From positions 1-7,051 of the forward strand of contig CALDJI010000001.1 of NCBI GenBank assembly GCA_937901805.1: DNA of 7,051 nucleotides, in the 5' to 3' direction. Shown piece by piece: positions 1-5,199 of this stretch. The notes below the pieces were generated by a model. The model made no database searches and had not been told where the DNA came from. It saw only the letters and a list, made by a program, of their open reading frames with translations. The DNA is from an uncultured Clostridia bacterium. GTDB taxonomy: Bacteria; Bacillota; Clostridia; Oscillospirales; Ruminococcaceae. How positions within the stretch are numbered: the first letter of the stretch is position 1; every line of letters starts with the position of its first letter. Both the position numbers and the translations under genes were made by a program.

Positions 1-2
1 TC

Positions 3-200
3 AAGCGCCTGGAAAGCTATACCCACAACGACTACATGAGCGCGCTCCGGCTGACCGTGATGAGCGAGGAAATGCCGATAGAGGAACGCCTGGCCGCAGG
101 GGAGAAATACATACAGGAAGGGGGAAACGGGGCAATCAAAGCAAAATATCATATACTGGTAGAGGAATACCAAAGAAAAAATGGAGGGGATTTTCAATGA
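3..200 (+). CDS. Small prophage protein of unknown function, C-terminal part (5' end outside window)
   Basis: An open frame enters from the left edge and encodes 65 residues before a TGA stop; no start is visible. The fragment is charged and helix-prone (for example RLESYTHNDYMSALRL near the start, then EEMPIEERLAAGEKYI, then a GGNGAIKAKY segment). It has no membrane segment and no catalytic motif I can name. Its stop overlaps the holin start as ATGA (197-200), which is typical of translational coupling inside a phage operon, so it is a real gene of the same transcript. By position (just before holin and endolysin) it is a late-module protein. Small proteins of this look are common before holins in clostridial prophages, but I do not know a function and assign none. 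Confidence 0.72.
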   Translation, partial: KRLESYTHNDYMSALRLTVMSEEMPIEERLAAGEKYIQEGGNGAIKAKYHILVEEYQRKNGGDFQ

Positions 201-484
201 AAGTGAATTGGAAAGCAAGGATTATGAATAAGACTTTTTGGATGACTTTAATACCAGCCGTACTGCTTTTTGTGCAGACCATTGCGGCGGTCTTTGGATA
301 TACCTTGGATCTGGGTGATCTGGGAAACAAAATACTGGCCGTAGTCAATGCGGTTTTTGTGGTTCTTGCTGTTCTAGGGGTAGTTACCGATCCGACTACG
401 ACAGGGATGAGCGACAGCGCTGAAGCCCTATTATATGAAGAACCAAAGAAAAATTGTAAATGTTTAGAAAGCGAGGGGAAATAA
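197..484 (+). CDS. Phage holin, phi-LC3 family
   Basis: The 95-residue product fits the phi-LC3-type phage holin family in length and pattern. A short positively charged start (KVNWKARIMNK) is followed by a first hydrophobic segment at about residues 13-34, a short acidic turn (DLGDLGN), and a second hydrophobic segment at about 45-63. The family-typical tail VTDPTTTGMSDS follows. Such holins sit in the cytoplasmic membrane and open it at the end of the lytic cycle so that endolysin reaches the wall. The ATG has a good Shine-Dalgarno site (GGAGGGG at 183-189, 7-nt spacer). The gene overlaps the upstream phage gene by 4 nt and ends one base before the endolysin start. The last 15 residues are polar and contain a CKC pair, which is probably cytoplasmic tail. 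Family assignment rests on visible sequence pattern, not on a search. Confidence 0.9.
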   Translation: MKVNWKARIMNKTFWMTLIPAVLLFVQTIAAVFGYTLDLGDLGNKILAVVNAVFVVLAVLGVVTDPTTTGMSDSAEALLYEEPKKNCKCLESEGK

Positions 485-485
485 T

Positions 486-1553
486 ATGGTGACAAAAGTA
501 ATTGACGTCAGTTCGTATCAGCCGAATATTAACTATGCGGCAGTAAAGAAAGCGGGGATTTCCGGTGCGATTATCCGTTCCAGCCTGACGTACTGGGGAG
601 ATCAGAGTATGGTCAAAGAAAGCTGTGTGGACAAACATTACCAAGGATTTCATGATGTGGGTATCCCGGTAGGCGTTTACCACTACAGTTGTGCAACTAC
701 TCCGGAACTGGCAAAAAAAGAAGCACGTCTGGTTCTGGAGATTGTCAAAAACAAACAGCTGGAATTTCCCATCTATTTTGATACAGAAAACAACGAACGC
801 CAGGGCGATCTGTCCAAGGATGCTTTAACGGATGTGGCAATCGCCTTTTGTGAGGAGATTGAACGGGCAGGATATTATGTCGGTATCTATGCAAGCTTGA
901 ACTGGCTGGAGAAAAAACTGGATCTTTCCAGATTGGAATCGTATGATAAATGGGTTGCACAGTATCACACAGAATGCCAGTATACCGGTGACTATGGGAT
1001 GTGGCAGTACACCTCTCAGGGCAGTGTGAATGGAATCAGCGGGAATGTGGATCTGAATGAATGTTATCAGGACTACCCCTCTTTAATCCGCAGTGCAGGA
1101 TTAAACCATTTGGATAAGGCTGATCCTCCTGTTAACCCATCTAAACCGGACATTCCGTCACAGTCGTCTGCAAAATTCAAGGCGGGTGATAAAGTAAAAG
1201 TTCTCAAAGCGGTACAGTATGACGGCGGTACGTTCGGCGTTTACTATGACAGTTATGATGTACTGGAAGCAGCTGGAGATCGTGTTGTCATTGGAATTGG
1301 GAACACTGTTACCGCAGCAGTCCACGCAGCCAATCTCGCCAAAGTGGGGGCGTCTGCGCCGGGGGCAGTTATCAAAGTGGGCGACAAAGTCCGGGTCAAA
1401 CAGGGTGCAAAGGATTACAGCGGCAACAGCCTTGCGTCTTTTGTGTACCAGACTACCTACACCGTGCAGGAGGTATCCGGTAAGCGGGCAGTCATCGGCT
1501 TAAACGGCGCGGTTACTGCGGCAGTCAGTGCAGACAATCTCTATAAGGCATAA
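486..1553 (+). CDS. Prophage endolysin: GH25 lysozyme with two C-terminal wall-binding-like repeats
   Basis: The 355-residue protein begins with a glycoside hydrolase family 25 domain (about residues 1-200), the muramidase fold that cuts the MurNAc-GlcNAc bond of peptidoglycan. Visible family marks are the first-strand aspartate in VIDVSSYQ (D7), the catalytic pair in PIYFDTEN (D99 and E101), the GIYAS strand, and the MWQYTS plus NVDLN barrel-closing strands near 172-191. A proline/serine linker (about 206-229) leads to two tandem repeats of about 56-59 residues (232-287 and 297-355), each starting GDKV(K/R)V and ending TVTAAV/AVTAAV plus a NL.K motif. These are probably SH3-like cell-wall binders. 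There is no signal peptide, as expected for a holin-dependent endolysin. The start has GAGGGG at 474-479 and lies one base after the holin stop. A strong terminator closes the unit. Confidence 0.94.
   Translation: MVTKVIDVSSYQPNINYAAVKKAGISGAIIRSSLTYWGDQSMVKESCVDKHYQGFHDVGIPVGVYHYSCATTPELAKKEARLVLEIVKNKQLEFPIYFDTENNERQGDLSKDALTDVAIAFCEEIERAGYYVGIYASLNWLEKKLDLSRLESYDKWVAQYHTECQYTGDYGMWQYTSQGSVNGISGNVDLNECYQDYPSLIRSAGLNHLDKADPPVNPSKPDIPSQSSAKFKAGDKVKVLKAVQYDGGTFGVYYDSYDVLEAAGDRVVIGIGNTVTAAVHAANLAKVGASAPGAVIKVGDKVRVKQGAKDYSGNSLASFVYQTTYTVQEVSGKRAVIGLNGAVTAAVSADNLYKA
1179..1550 (+). repeat. Tandem protein repeat in the endolysin tail (two diverged copies)
   Basis: Two copies of one domain are read from 1179-1346 and 1374-1550. 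Shared positions include AGDKVKV/VGDKVRV at the start, a tyrosine-rich middle, a GDRVVIG/GKRAVIG strand, and VTAAVHAANL/VTAAVSADNL at the end. The copies are diverged at DNA level, so the duplication is old. A substrate-binding role is inferred from position after a linker in an endolysin. Confidence 0.75.
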
Positions 1554-1570
1554 TATTAAAATAACGGTAA

Positions 1571-1601
1571 AAACGGCGCTGAATTTTCAGCGCCGTTTTT
1601 T
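1571..1601 (+). terminator. Intrinsic terminator of the prophage lysis cassette
   Basis: A perfect GC-rich stem (1574-1582 with 1587-1595, CGGCGCTGA/TCAGCGCCG) with a 4-base loop is flanked by A on the left and followed by six T (1596-1601). It begins about 20 nt after the endolysin stop. The flanking A and T runs extend the stem to at least 12 pairs and would also allow some termination on the other strand. Confidence 0.92.
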
Positions 1602-1602
1602 A

Positions 1603-1951
1603 TATAAAGCGGATATAGGGATGATATTGAGAAAGCTATGTGAATATAAGCAGGTGGAGATCATAGAAGCAGAAGGGTGCAAAGACCATGTACATATGCT
1701 GGTAACGATTCCGCCGAAGTATAGTGTGCCGCAAATGATGGGATATCTCAAAGGGAAAAGCAGTTTGATGATATTCGAAAAGTATGCGAATATGAAATAC
1801 AAATATGGGAATCGACATTTTTGGTGTAGAGGATATTATGTGGATACGTTAGGACGTAACAAAAAGCAAATACAAGAATATATCTAGTGGCCAGATGACA
1901 ATGAAAGAATATGTAGACCCGTTTACGGGTCAGCAGGTAAAAGAAGGCTAA
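1603..1951 (+). pseudogene. Decayed IS200/IS605-family TnpA (HUH transposase), 5'-truncated and frameshifted
   Basis: Reading from 1603, the frame gives YKADIGMILRKLC, then EIIEAEGCKDHVHMLV, MGYLKGKSSLMIF, YGNRHFWCRGYYVDT and IQEYI. This is the ordered core of an IS200-type Y1 transposase, which cuts and joins single-stranded DNA through a HUH metal site and a tyrosine. The HUH motif is HVH at 1687-1695, and the tyrosine of EYI (1879-1881) is the likely nucleophile. The N-terminal 20-30 residues usual for the family are absent: similarity begins right after the T-run of the upstream terminator. The main frame stops at 1885-1887, yet the family's C-terminal tail reappears one frame over at 1892-1951 (QMTMKEYVDPFTGQQVKEG and TAA). 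The roughly ten residues normally between these parts are missing, so a deletion not divisible by three has broken the gene. An ATG at 1528 in the same frame lies inside the endolysin gene and is spurious. Confidence 0.9.
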
Positions 1952-1956
1952 AACAA

Positions 1957-2048
1957 AGCCCCCTTAGGGGCAGCCGGTGAAAGTGTTGCGGTTGGCAAAT
2001 CTTTCGGCGGCCCTATAGGCCCGGCCGGCATTATGCCCTAAGGGGGCT
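1957..2048. repeat. 13-bp perfect inverted repeat enclosing 66 bases in the IS right end
   Basis: AGCCCCCTTAGGG at 1957-1969 is the exact reverse complement of CCCTAAGGGGGCT at 2036-2048. Inside, GCCGG (1973-1977) can pair with CCGGC (2025-2029), and GGCCCTATAGGCC (2009-2021) forms a small internal hairpin, so the whole segment can fold into one long branched structure. It begins six bases after the transposase stop. Either DNA hairpin recognition or a structured 3' RNA would explain it. Confidence 0.75.
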
Positions 2049-2052
2049 GTGC

Positions 2053-2077
2053 AAACCACCGGCACGGCCGGTGGTTT
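2053..2077. repeat. 11-bp hairpin near the IS right end; possible terminator for the convergent ZIP unit
   Basis: AAACCACCGGC (2053-2063) pairs perfectly with GCCGGTGGTTT (2067-2077) around a 3-base loop. On the + strand a short TTTT follows; on the - strand only TTT follows. It resembles the subterminal palindrome of IS200/IS605 right ends. It starts only a few bases after the stop codon of the small - strand ORF, so it probably also helps end that transcript. Confidence 0.7.
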
Positions 2078-2081
2078 TGAT

Positions 2082-2168
2082 TTATCTTCGCAGAGCAAAT
2101 TTTTTCAGTTTGTCTTTTATAATGAAAAGTCCTACTGCAAACAGGATTGCCAAAATTATTTCGAACAT
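2082..2168 (-). CDS. Candidate 28-aa single-pass membrane miniprotein downstream of the ZIP transporter
   Basis: Below usual gene-finder length. The frame starts at ATG (2168-2166) and ends with TAA (2084-2082). The product begins MFEIILAILFAVGLFIIKD and ends KLKKFALRR: one uninterrupted hydrophobic helix of about 15 residues (3-17), then a tail rich in Lys and Arg. That is the usual build of regulatory membrane miniproteins, with the basic tail expected inside the cell. A full AAAGGAG site lies at 2186-2180, 11 nt upstream, slightly long but on the same strand and otherwise unexplained. The start lies 26 nt after the ZIP stop, so the two are probably co-transcribed. I do not recognise the family. 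The hydrophobic reading could be chance in an AT-rich stretch, but a helix, a basic tail, a Shine-Dalgarno site and operon position together argue for a real gene. Its stop abuts the IS remnant, so the last residues may be insertion-derived. Confidence 0.6.
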   Translation of the reverse strand: MFEIILAILFAVGLFIIKDKLKKFALRR

Positions 2169-2194
2169 ATTGGTTGGTACTCCTTTCCAAATGC

Positions 2195-2989
2195 TCAGCC
2201 AAGAGCCACATCCAGGATCATCATAATCAAAAACCCAGCCATGACTCCCAGAGTGCCAAGGTTGGAATGTTCTCCTAGATGGGCTTCTGGAATCAATTCT
2301 TCTACAACAACATAGATCATGGCCCCGGCTGCAAAGGACAGCAGCCACGGCATCAGTGGGCGAATGGAGCCGGCAATCAGGACGGTTAAAATTCCAAAAA
2401 CAGGTTCCACAATCCCGGATAAACTCCCACTGAGAAAAGATTTGAATTTTCCAAGCCCTTCCTGGTGTAAGGGCAGGGCAACGGCCGCTCCCTCTGGAAA
2501 GTTTTGGATTCCCATACCAATGGCGAGAGCCATTGCAGAAGCATAAAGTACGGGATCACCGCCATGCTGGGCTGCCAGTGCAAAGGATAGGCCTACGGCC
2601 ATTCCCTCCGGAATATTGTGCAGGGTCACTGCAAAGATGAGCAGTGTGGTACGTTTCATATGAGTGGGCATTCCTTCCGGGCTTTTTGCCCCGGGGTGAA
2701 GATGGGGAAGCAGGGAATCCAAACCCATTAGGAACAAAACGCCCAGGAGAAACCCACCGGCGGCTGGTATCCATCCGATCATCCCGGAAGCCTGAGCTTC
2801 TTCAATAGCCGGGATCAACAAAGACCAGATCGAAGCCGCAATCATAACGCCTGCGGCAAAACCAAGGAAAATTTTCTGTATCATGGAAGAAGAACGTTTT
2901 TTAAAGAAAAATACGACAGCTGCGCCAAGCGATGTCATCAGGAAGGTGAAACCGGTACCGGCGGCAGCCCATAAAAGCGGAGTTGACAT
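2195..2989 (-). CDS. ZIP-family divalent metal transporter (GufA/ZupT-like)
   Basis: A 264-residue polytopic membrane protein with about eight hydrophobic segments. It carries the two signature metal-site motifs of ZIP carriers: HNIPEG (124-129) in the fourth helix and QNFPEG (162-167) in the fifth. An EELIPEAH stretch (230-237) lies near the next-to-last helix, and a short histidine loop LPHLHPG (about 95-101) may be a metal-collecting cytosolic loop. ZIP proteins bring Zn(II), and sometimes Fe(II) or Mn(II), into the cytoplasm; the exact metal cannot be read here. Two ATGs compete: 2995 and 2989. The GAGG core of the ribosome site (3001-2998) is 2 nt from the first and 8 nt from the second, so the second is chosen. 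A consensus-like promoter and a palindrome lie upstream, suggesting metal-dependent repression. A 28-codon ORF follows 26 nt after the stop. Confidence 0.92.
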   Translation of the reverse strand: MSTPLLWAAAGTGFTFLMTSLGAAVVFFFKKRSSSMIQKIFLGFAAGVMIAASIWSLLIPAIEEAQASGMIGWIPAAGGFLLGVLFLMGLDSLLPHLHPGAKSPEGMPTHMKRTTLLIFAVTLHNIPEGMAVGLSFALAAQHGGDPVLYASAMALAIGMGIQNFPEGAAVALPLHQEGLGKFKSFLSGSLSGIVEPVFGILTVLIAGSIRPLMPWLLSFAAGAMIYVVVEELIPEAHLGEHSNLGTLGVMAGFLIMMILDVALG

Positions 2990-3058
2990 TGACATTCCCT
3001 CTCTTTCTGTTTCTATTGTTATCTTATGTGTAAAAGAATAGAGTGCTTTTATAAAATG

Positions 3059-3088
3059 ATATGACTATATTAGCGTTTACAGTCATAT
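3059..3088. promoter_or_regulatory. 8-bp palindrome over the ZIP promoter (candidate repressor operator)
   Basis: ATATGACT (3059-3066) and AGTCATAT (3081-3088) form a perfect inverted repeat around 14 bases. It covers the end of the -10 box and about the first 20 transcribed bases of the ZIP transcript. One arm lies upstream of the expected start (about 3080), so it cannot form an RNA hairpin and is better read as a DNA site. It does not match the Zur, Fur or DtxR consensus as I know them. The regulator is unknown. Confidence 0.55.
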
Positions 3089-3115
3089 AGTATAATAAAA
3101 AAGGGGAATTGTCAA
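3087..3115 (-). promoter_or_regulatory. Promoter of the ZIP transporter gene
   Basis: On the - strand, a perfect -35 TTGACA (3115-3110) is followed by a 17-base spacer and TACTAT (3092-3087). An overlapping TATACT at 3094-3089 would give a 15-base spacer. The expected start is near 3080, giving a leader of about 90 bases. The -35 lies directly after the terminator hairpin of the upstream ybaK-like gene, so the transporter is a separate unit. Confidence 0.72.
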
Positions 3116-3122
3116 GGCGTGA

Positions 3123-3170
3123 AAACAGAGAACTCGGCTGGATTGGATAATCAAGCCGAGTTCTCTGTTT
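3123..3170 (-). terminator. Intrinsic terminator of the ybaK-like gene
   Basis: A 17-bp perfect stem (3123-3139 with 3154-3170) with a 14-base loop starts at the last base of the TGA stop of the - strand deacylase gene. The trailing T run is short (TTTT then CAC), so it may be leaky or act mainly as a 3' stabilising hairpin, but the stem is long and GC-containing. Confidence 0.8.
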
Positions 3171-3661
3171 CAGGGCTGTGGGGAAGTCTGCCAGCCCTTG
3201 CAGATATCCACATAGCCTTTGTATCCAGAATATTTTTCCAACTCAGGAAGAGTCAATTCAATGGCACTGTTGCTGCTTCCGCAGGCCGGGAATACAGTGG
3301 AAAACCGTTTGAGCGATTCATCCAGATAGATTTCCACGCCAGTGTTCACTGCAAAGGGGCAAACTCCTCCGACTGCGTGTCCGGTCATAGCCAGTGCATC
3401 TTCCGGGCTCAGCATTTTTGCTTTCCGATGGAATTGGGCTTTGAATTTTGCGTTGTCGATTTTGGCGTCTCCAGCGGCCACCAGCAAAATGCAGCCGTTT
3501 TCTGCATAAAAGGAAAGCGTTTTGGCAATCCGGCTTTGTTCACACCTCAGTGCTTTTGCGGCAAGCGGGACAGTCGCGCTGGACATTTCCAGTTCCAGGA
3601 TGCGGTCTTCTATTTGAAATTGGCGGAAGTATTCGCGGACAGATTCGATAGACATGGGCAT
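3170..3661 (-). CDS. YbaK/EbsC-family aminoacyl-tRNA deacylase
   Basis: The 163-residue protein fits the YbaK/ProX (INS-type) trans-editing domain, which hydrolyses amino acids wrongly attached to tRNA (Cys-tRNA-Pro or Ala-tRNA-Pro in studied members) in the cytosol. Visible marks are SSATV (27-31), RIAKTLSF (44-51) with the conserved lysine K47, GHAVGGVCPFA (94-104), and FPACGSSNSAIEL (124-136), which ends in the typical Ser/Asn-rich strand. Length matches the family norm of about 160. The frame is open further upstream to an ATG at 3721, but that start would lie ahead of the promoter (-10 at 3689-3684). The start used here (3661) follows AAGG at 6 nt, and an ATG two codons further in (3655) is an alternative. 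The gene is monocistronic, with its own promoter and terminator, and is divergent from hflX. The exact tRNA substrate is not determinable. Confidence 0.9.
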   Translation of the reverse strand: MPMSIESVREYFRQFQIEDRILELEMSSATVPLAAKALRCEQSRIAKTLSFYAENGCILLVAAGDAKIDNAKFKAQFHRKAKMLSPEDALAMTGHAVGGVCPFAVNTGVEIYLDESLKRFSTVFPACGSSNSAIELTLPELEKYSGYKGYVDICKGWQTSPQP

Positions 3662-3683
3662 GTTCCCCCTTTTGATGGCAAGT

Positions 3684-3712
3684 ATCATACCACGATTTTG
3701 AACAGCCGTCCA
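3684..3712 (-). promoter_or_regulatory. Promoter of the ybaK-like gene (extended -10)
   Basis: On the - strand, TGGACG (3712-3707) and TATGAT (3689-3684) are separated by 17 bases, and TGG directly before the -10 makes it an extended -10. The expected start (about 3677) lies just upstream of the chosen start codon at 3661 and rules out the longer 3721 start. Confidence 0.7.
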
Positions 3713-3751
3713 GTTTTTCAAATACGGGTACAGGGAATATGCCGCATTCCC

Positions 3752-3780
3752 TTTTCAGAAACGGTAAAATGGGGTACAAT
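3752..3780 (+). promoter_or_regulatory. Promoter of hflX
   Basis: TTTTCA (3752-3757) and TACAAT (3775-3780) are spaced by 17 bases, giving a leader of about 30 bases to the ATG at 3816. The ribosome site AGGAG (3805-3809) is 6 nt from the start. It is divergent from the ybaK promoter; the two -35 boxes are about 40 bases apart. Confidence 0.65.
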
Positions 3781-3815
3781 AGAGAAAACCTGTTTTCATA
3801 TAAAAGGAGAACTTT

Positions 3816-5063
3816 ATGATAGAAAATAAGAAAAAACCGCAGCGCGCAGTGCTGATTGCTGTGGATTTGGGGGAATATGACGCTGAATCCTCCCTGGATG
3901 AACTGTCCGAACTTGCCGCTACTGCTGGCGCAGAGGTAACCGGAAGAGTGATACAGAGGCGTGAGAGTTACGACAGCGCCACTTGCATTGGCGGAGGAAG
4001 GCTGGCGGAAATCGAACTTTTCTGCCAAAATACAGAGAGCGATTTGCTGATTTTTGACTGTGAGCTGACAGCGACACAGCTGCGCAATATTGAGGAGATC
4101 ACTGGAGTGCGCGTTGTTGACCGTACGATGTTGATTCTTGATATTTTCACCATGCGTGCCAGGACACATGAGGGAAGGCTGCAGGTGGAGCTGGCCCAGC
4201 AGAAATACCTTCTTCCCCGTTTGGCCGGCCTGGGCACTGCACTTTCCCGCCTGGGCGGAGGGATTGGGACCAGAGGCCCCGGTGAAACCAAGCTGGAAAG
4301 CGATCGGAGACATATCCGCCGGAGAATCCGTGCGCTGGAAGATCAATTGAAGGAACTCAAAAAGCGCAGGATGAATCTCCATAACCGCAGGAAAAAGGAT
4401 AGTGTCACAGTGGTTGCCCTTGTCGGCTATACCAATGCAGGAAAATCCACCCTGCTGAACCGGTTGACAGGGTCTGAAATTTATGCGGAAAATCAGCTCT
4501 TTGCCACGCTGGATCCTACGGCCAGGGCATTGACCCTGCCGGGAGGAGAGGAGATTGTGCTCATTGATACGGTTGGTTTTATCCGCAGGCTTCCTCATCA
4601 CCTGGTGGAGGCGTTCCAATCCACTCTGGAAGAGGCTATGTATGCAGATCTGCTGCTCAATGTCTGCGACGTCACCGATGAGGACATTGATGAGAAAATC
4701 AAAGTCACTACAAGCCTGCTTGATCAGCTTGGCGCGGGGGATAAGCCGCTGATCACGGTTTTGAACAAATGCGATCTGGCTGGCAAGACGCCGTTTTGTA
4801 TCAATGATAAAACCGTTGCCATTTCTGCTGCGACCGGGGAGGGGATTGACCGCCTGCTCACTTCCATTCAAAAATACATTCCGCAAAAATATGTGCATGT
4901 GCGATTGAAAATTCCATATAAAGACTCTGCTCTGTTGGGAGAACTGCGCGTTCACGGGAAAATTTTCTCTGAATCTTATGAAGAGGACGGGACGATGCTG
5001 GATGCAAATGTGGAAATTGCCTTTCTTGATAAGGTGCGGGATTATGTGGTGCAATCTCTTTAA
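3816..5063 (+). CDS. hflX: GTPase HflX
   Basis: The 415-residue protein has the complete HflX layout. An N-terminal domain (about 10-135) contains the GGGRLAEI nucleotide-binding-like loop at 59-66. The family hallmark GGGIGTRGPGETKLE is at 147-161, followed by a basic coiled-coil region (162-195). A TRAFAC GTPase domain has G1 GYTNAGKST (204-212), the FATLDPT switch I (229-235), G3 DTVG (251-254), G4 NKCD (317-320) and G5 SAATGEG (337-343). A short C-terminal domain ends the protein. HflX binds the 50S subunit and, in studied bacteria, splits stalled or hibernating 70S ribosomes under heat or antibiotic stress. All G motifs are intact, so the enzyme should be active. The start is fixed by AGGAG 6 nt upstream. 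It has its own promoter and stands alone; the following DUF362 gene has a separate promoter. Confidence 0.97.
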   Translation: MIENKKKPQRAVLIAVDLGEYDAESSLDELSELAATAGAEVTGRVIQRRESYDSATCIGGGRLAEIELFCQNTESDLLIFDCELTATQLRNIEEITGVRVVDRTMLILDIFTMRARTHEGRLQVELAQQKYLLPRLAGLGTALSRLGGGIGTRGPGETKLESDRRHIRRRIRALEDQLKELKKRRMNLHNRRKKDSVTVVALVGYTNAGKSTLLNRLTGSEIYAENQLFATLDPTARALTLPGGEEIVLIDTVGFIRRLPHHLVEAFQSTLEEAMYADLLLNVCDVTDEDIDEKIKVTTSLLDQLGAGDKPLITVLNKCDLAGKTPFCINDKTVAISAATGEGIDRLLTSIQKYIPQKYVHVRLKIPYKDSALLGELRVHGKIFSESYEEDGTMLDANVEIAFLDKVRDYVVQSL

Positions 5064-5098
5064 ATAAGTCTTTTGTACCTGGAAACGAGGTTCCATAC

Positions 5099-5127
5099 TT
5101 TTCTTGCCCTTTTGGATATGGTATAAT
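5099..5127 (+). promoter_or_regulatory. Promoter of the DUF362 gene (extended -10)
   Basis: A perfect TATAAT (5122-5127) is preceded by TGG, making an extended -10. The -35 at 17-base spacing (TTTTCT, 5099-5104) is weak, as is usual with extended -10 promoters. The predicted leader is about 65 bases. Confidence 0.7.
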
Positions 5128-5153
5128 ACCACTGGACAGAAAAGTTTGTATTT

Positions 5154-5170
5154 CCCGCTGTTTTAGCGGG
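5154..5170 (+). promoter_or_regulatory. Small 5'-leader hairpin ahead of the DUF362 gene
   Basis: CCCGCT (5154-5159) pairs with AGCGGG (5165-5170) around a GTTTT loop, about 20-25 bases after the predicted transcript start and ending 29 bases before the ATG. No T run follows, so it is not a terminator. It could stabilise the transcript end. No riboswitch class is recognisable and the ribosome site (GAGGA, 5186-5190) lies outside the stem. Confidence 0.45.
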
Positions 5171-5199
5171 CCGGCATCAGAAAGTGAGGAAGTATTGTT

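Larger units (their letters stand above)
1603..2080 (+). mobile_element. IS200/IS605-type insertion sequence remnant (tnpA only, left end lost)
   Basis: The remnant comprises the broken tnpA plus about 130 bases of highly structured DNA after it, which matches the right-end layout of single-gene IS200 elements (subterminal hairpins recognised by TnpA). No tnpB is present. The left end and the first part of tnpA are gone. The exact right cleavage point cannot be fixed by eye; it should lie close to 2078-2084, just after the last hairpin. The element cannot move by itself. Confidence 0.8.

Noticed and set aside
1528..1602. ATG at 1528 as the true start of the transposase
   Set aside because: It lies inside the endolysin gene, has no ribosome site, and the residues up to 1602 are just the read-through of the endolysin end and its terminator; similarity begins at 1603.
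1952..2080. CRISPR array, tRNA or omega-RNA of a TnpB system
   Set aside because: The structured stretch has no regular repeat-spacer pattern and no tRNA arms, and no tnpB lies nearby; an IS200 right end explains it better.
3662..3721. Longer start for the ybaK-like protein at 3721
   Set aside because: The extra 20 residues would be encoded across the gene's own promoter and are not part of the family; the start at 3661 gives normal length and a ribosome site.
3119..3829. 236-codon + strand frame opposite the ybaK-like gene
   Set aside because: Same codon-aligned antisense effect; it also runs through a terminator hairpin and two promoters and lacks a ribosome site.
5081..5094. Terminator after hflX (GGAA...TTCC)
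   Set aside because: Only a 4-bp stem with a 6-base loop and no proper T run; too weak to call.
3540..5132. 530-codon open frame antisense to hflX
   Set aside because: Its codons are exactly in register with the hflX codons, so only sense TTA, CTA or TCA codons could create stops, and these are rare here. The product has no recognisable motif, while the + strand encodes a complete HflX.
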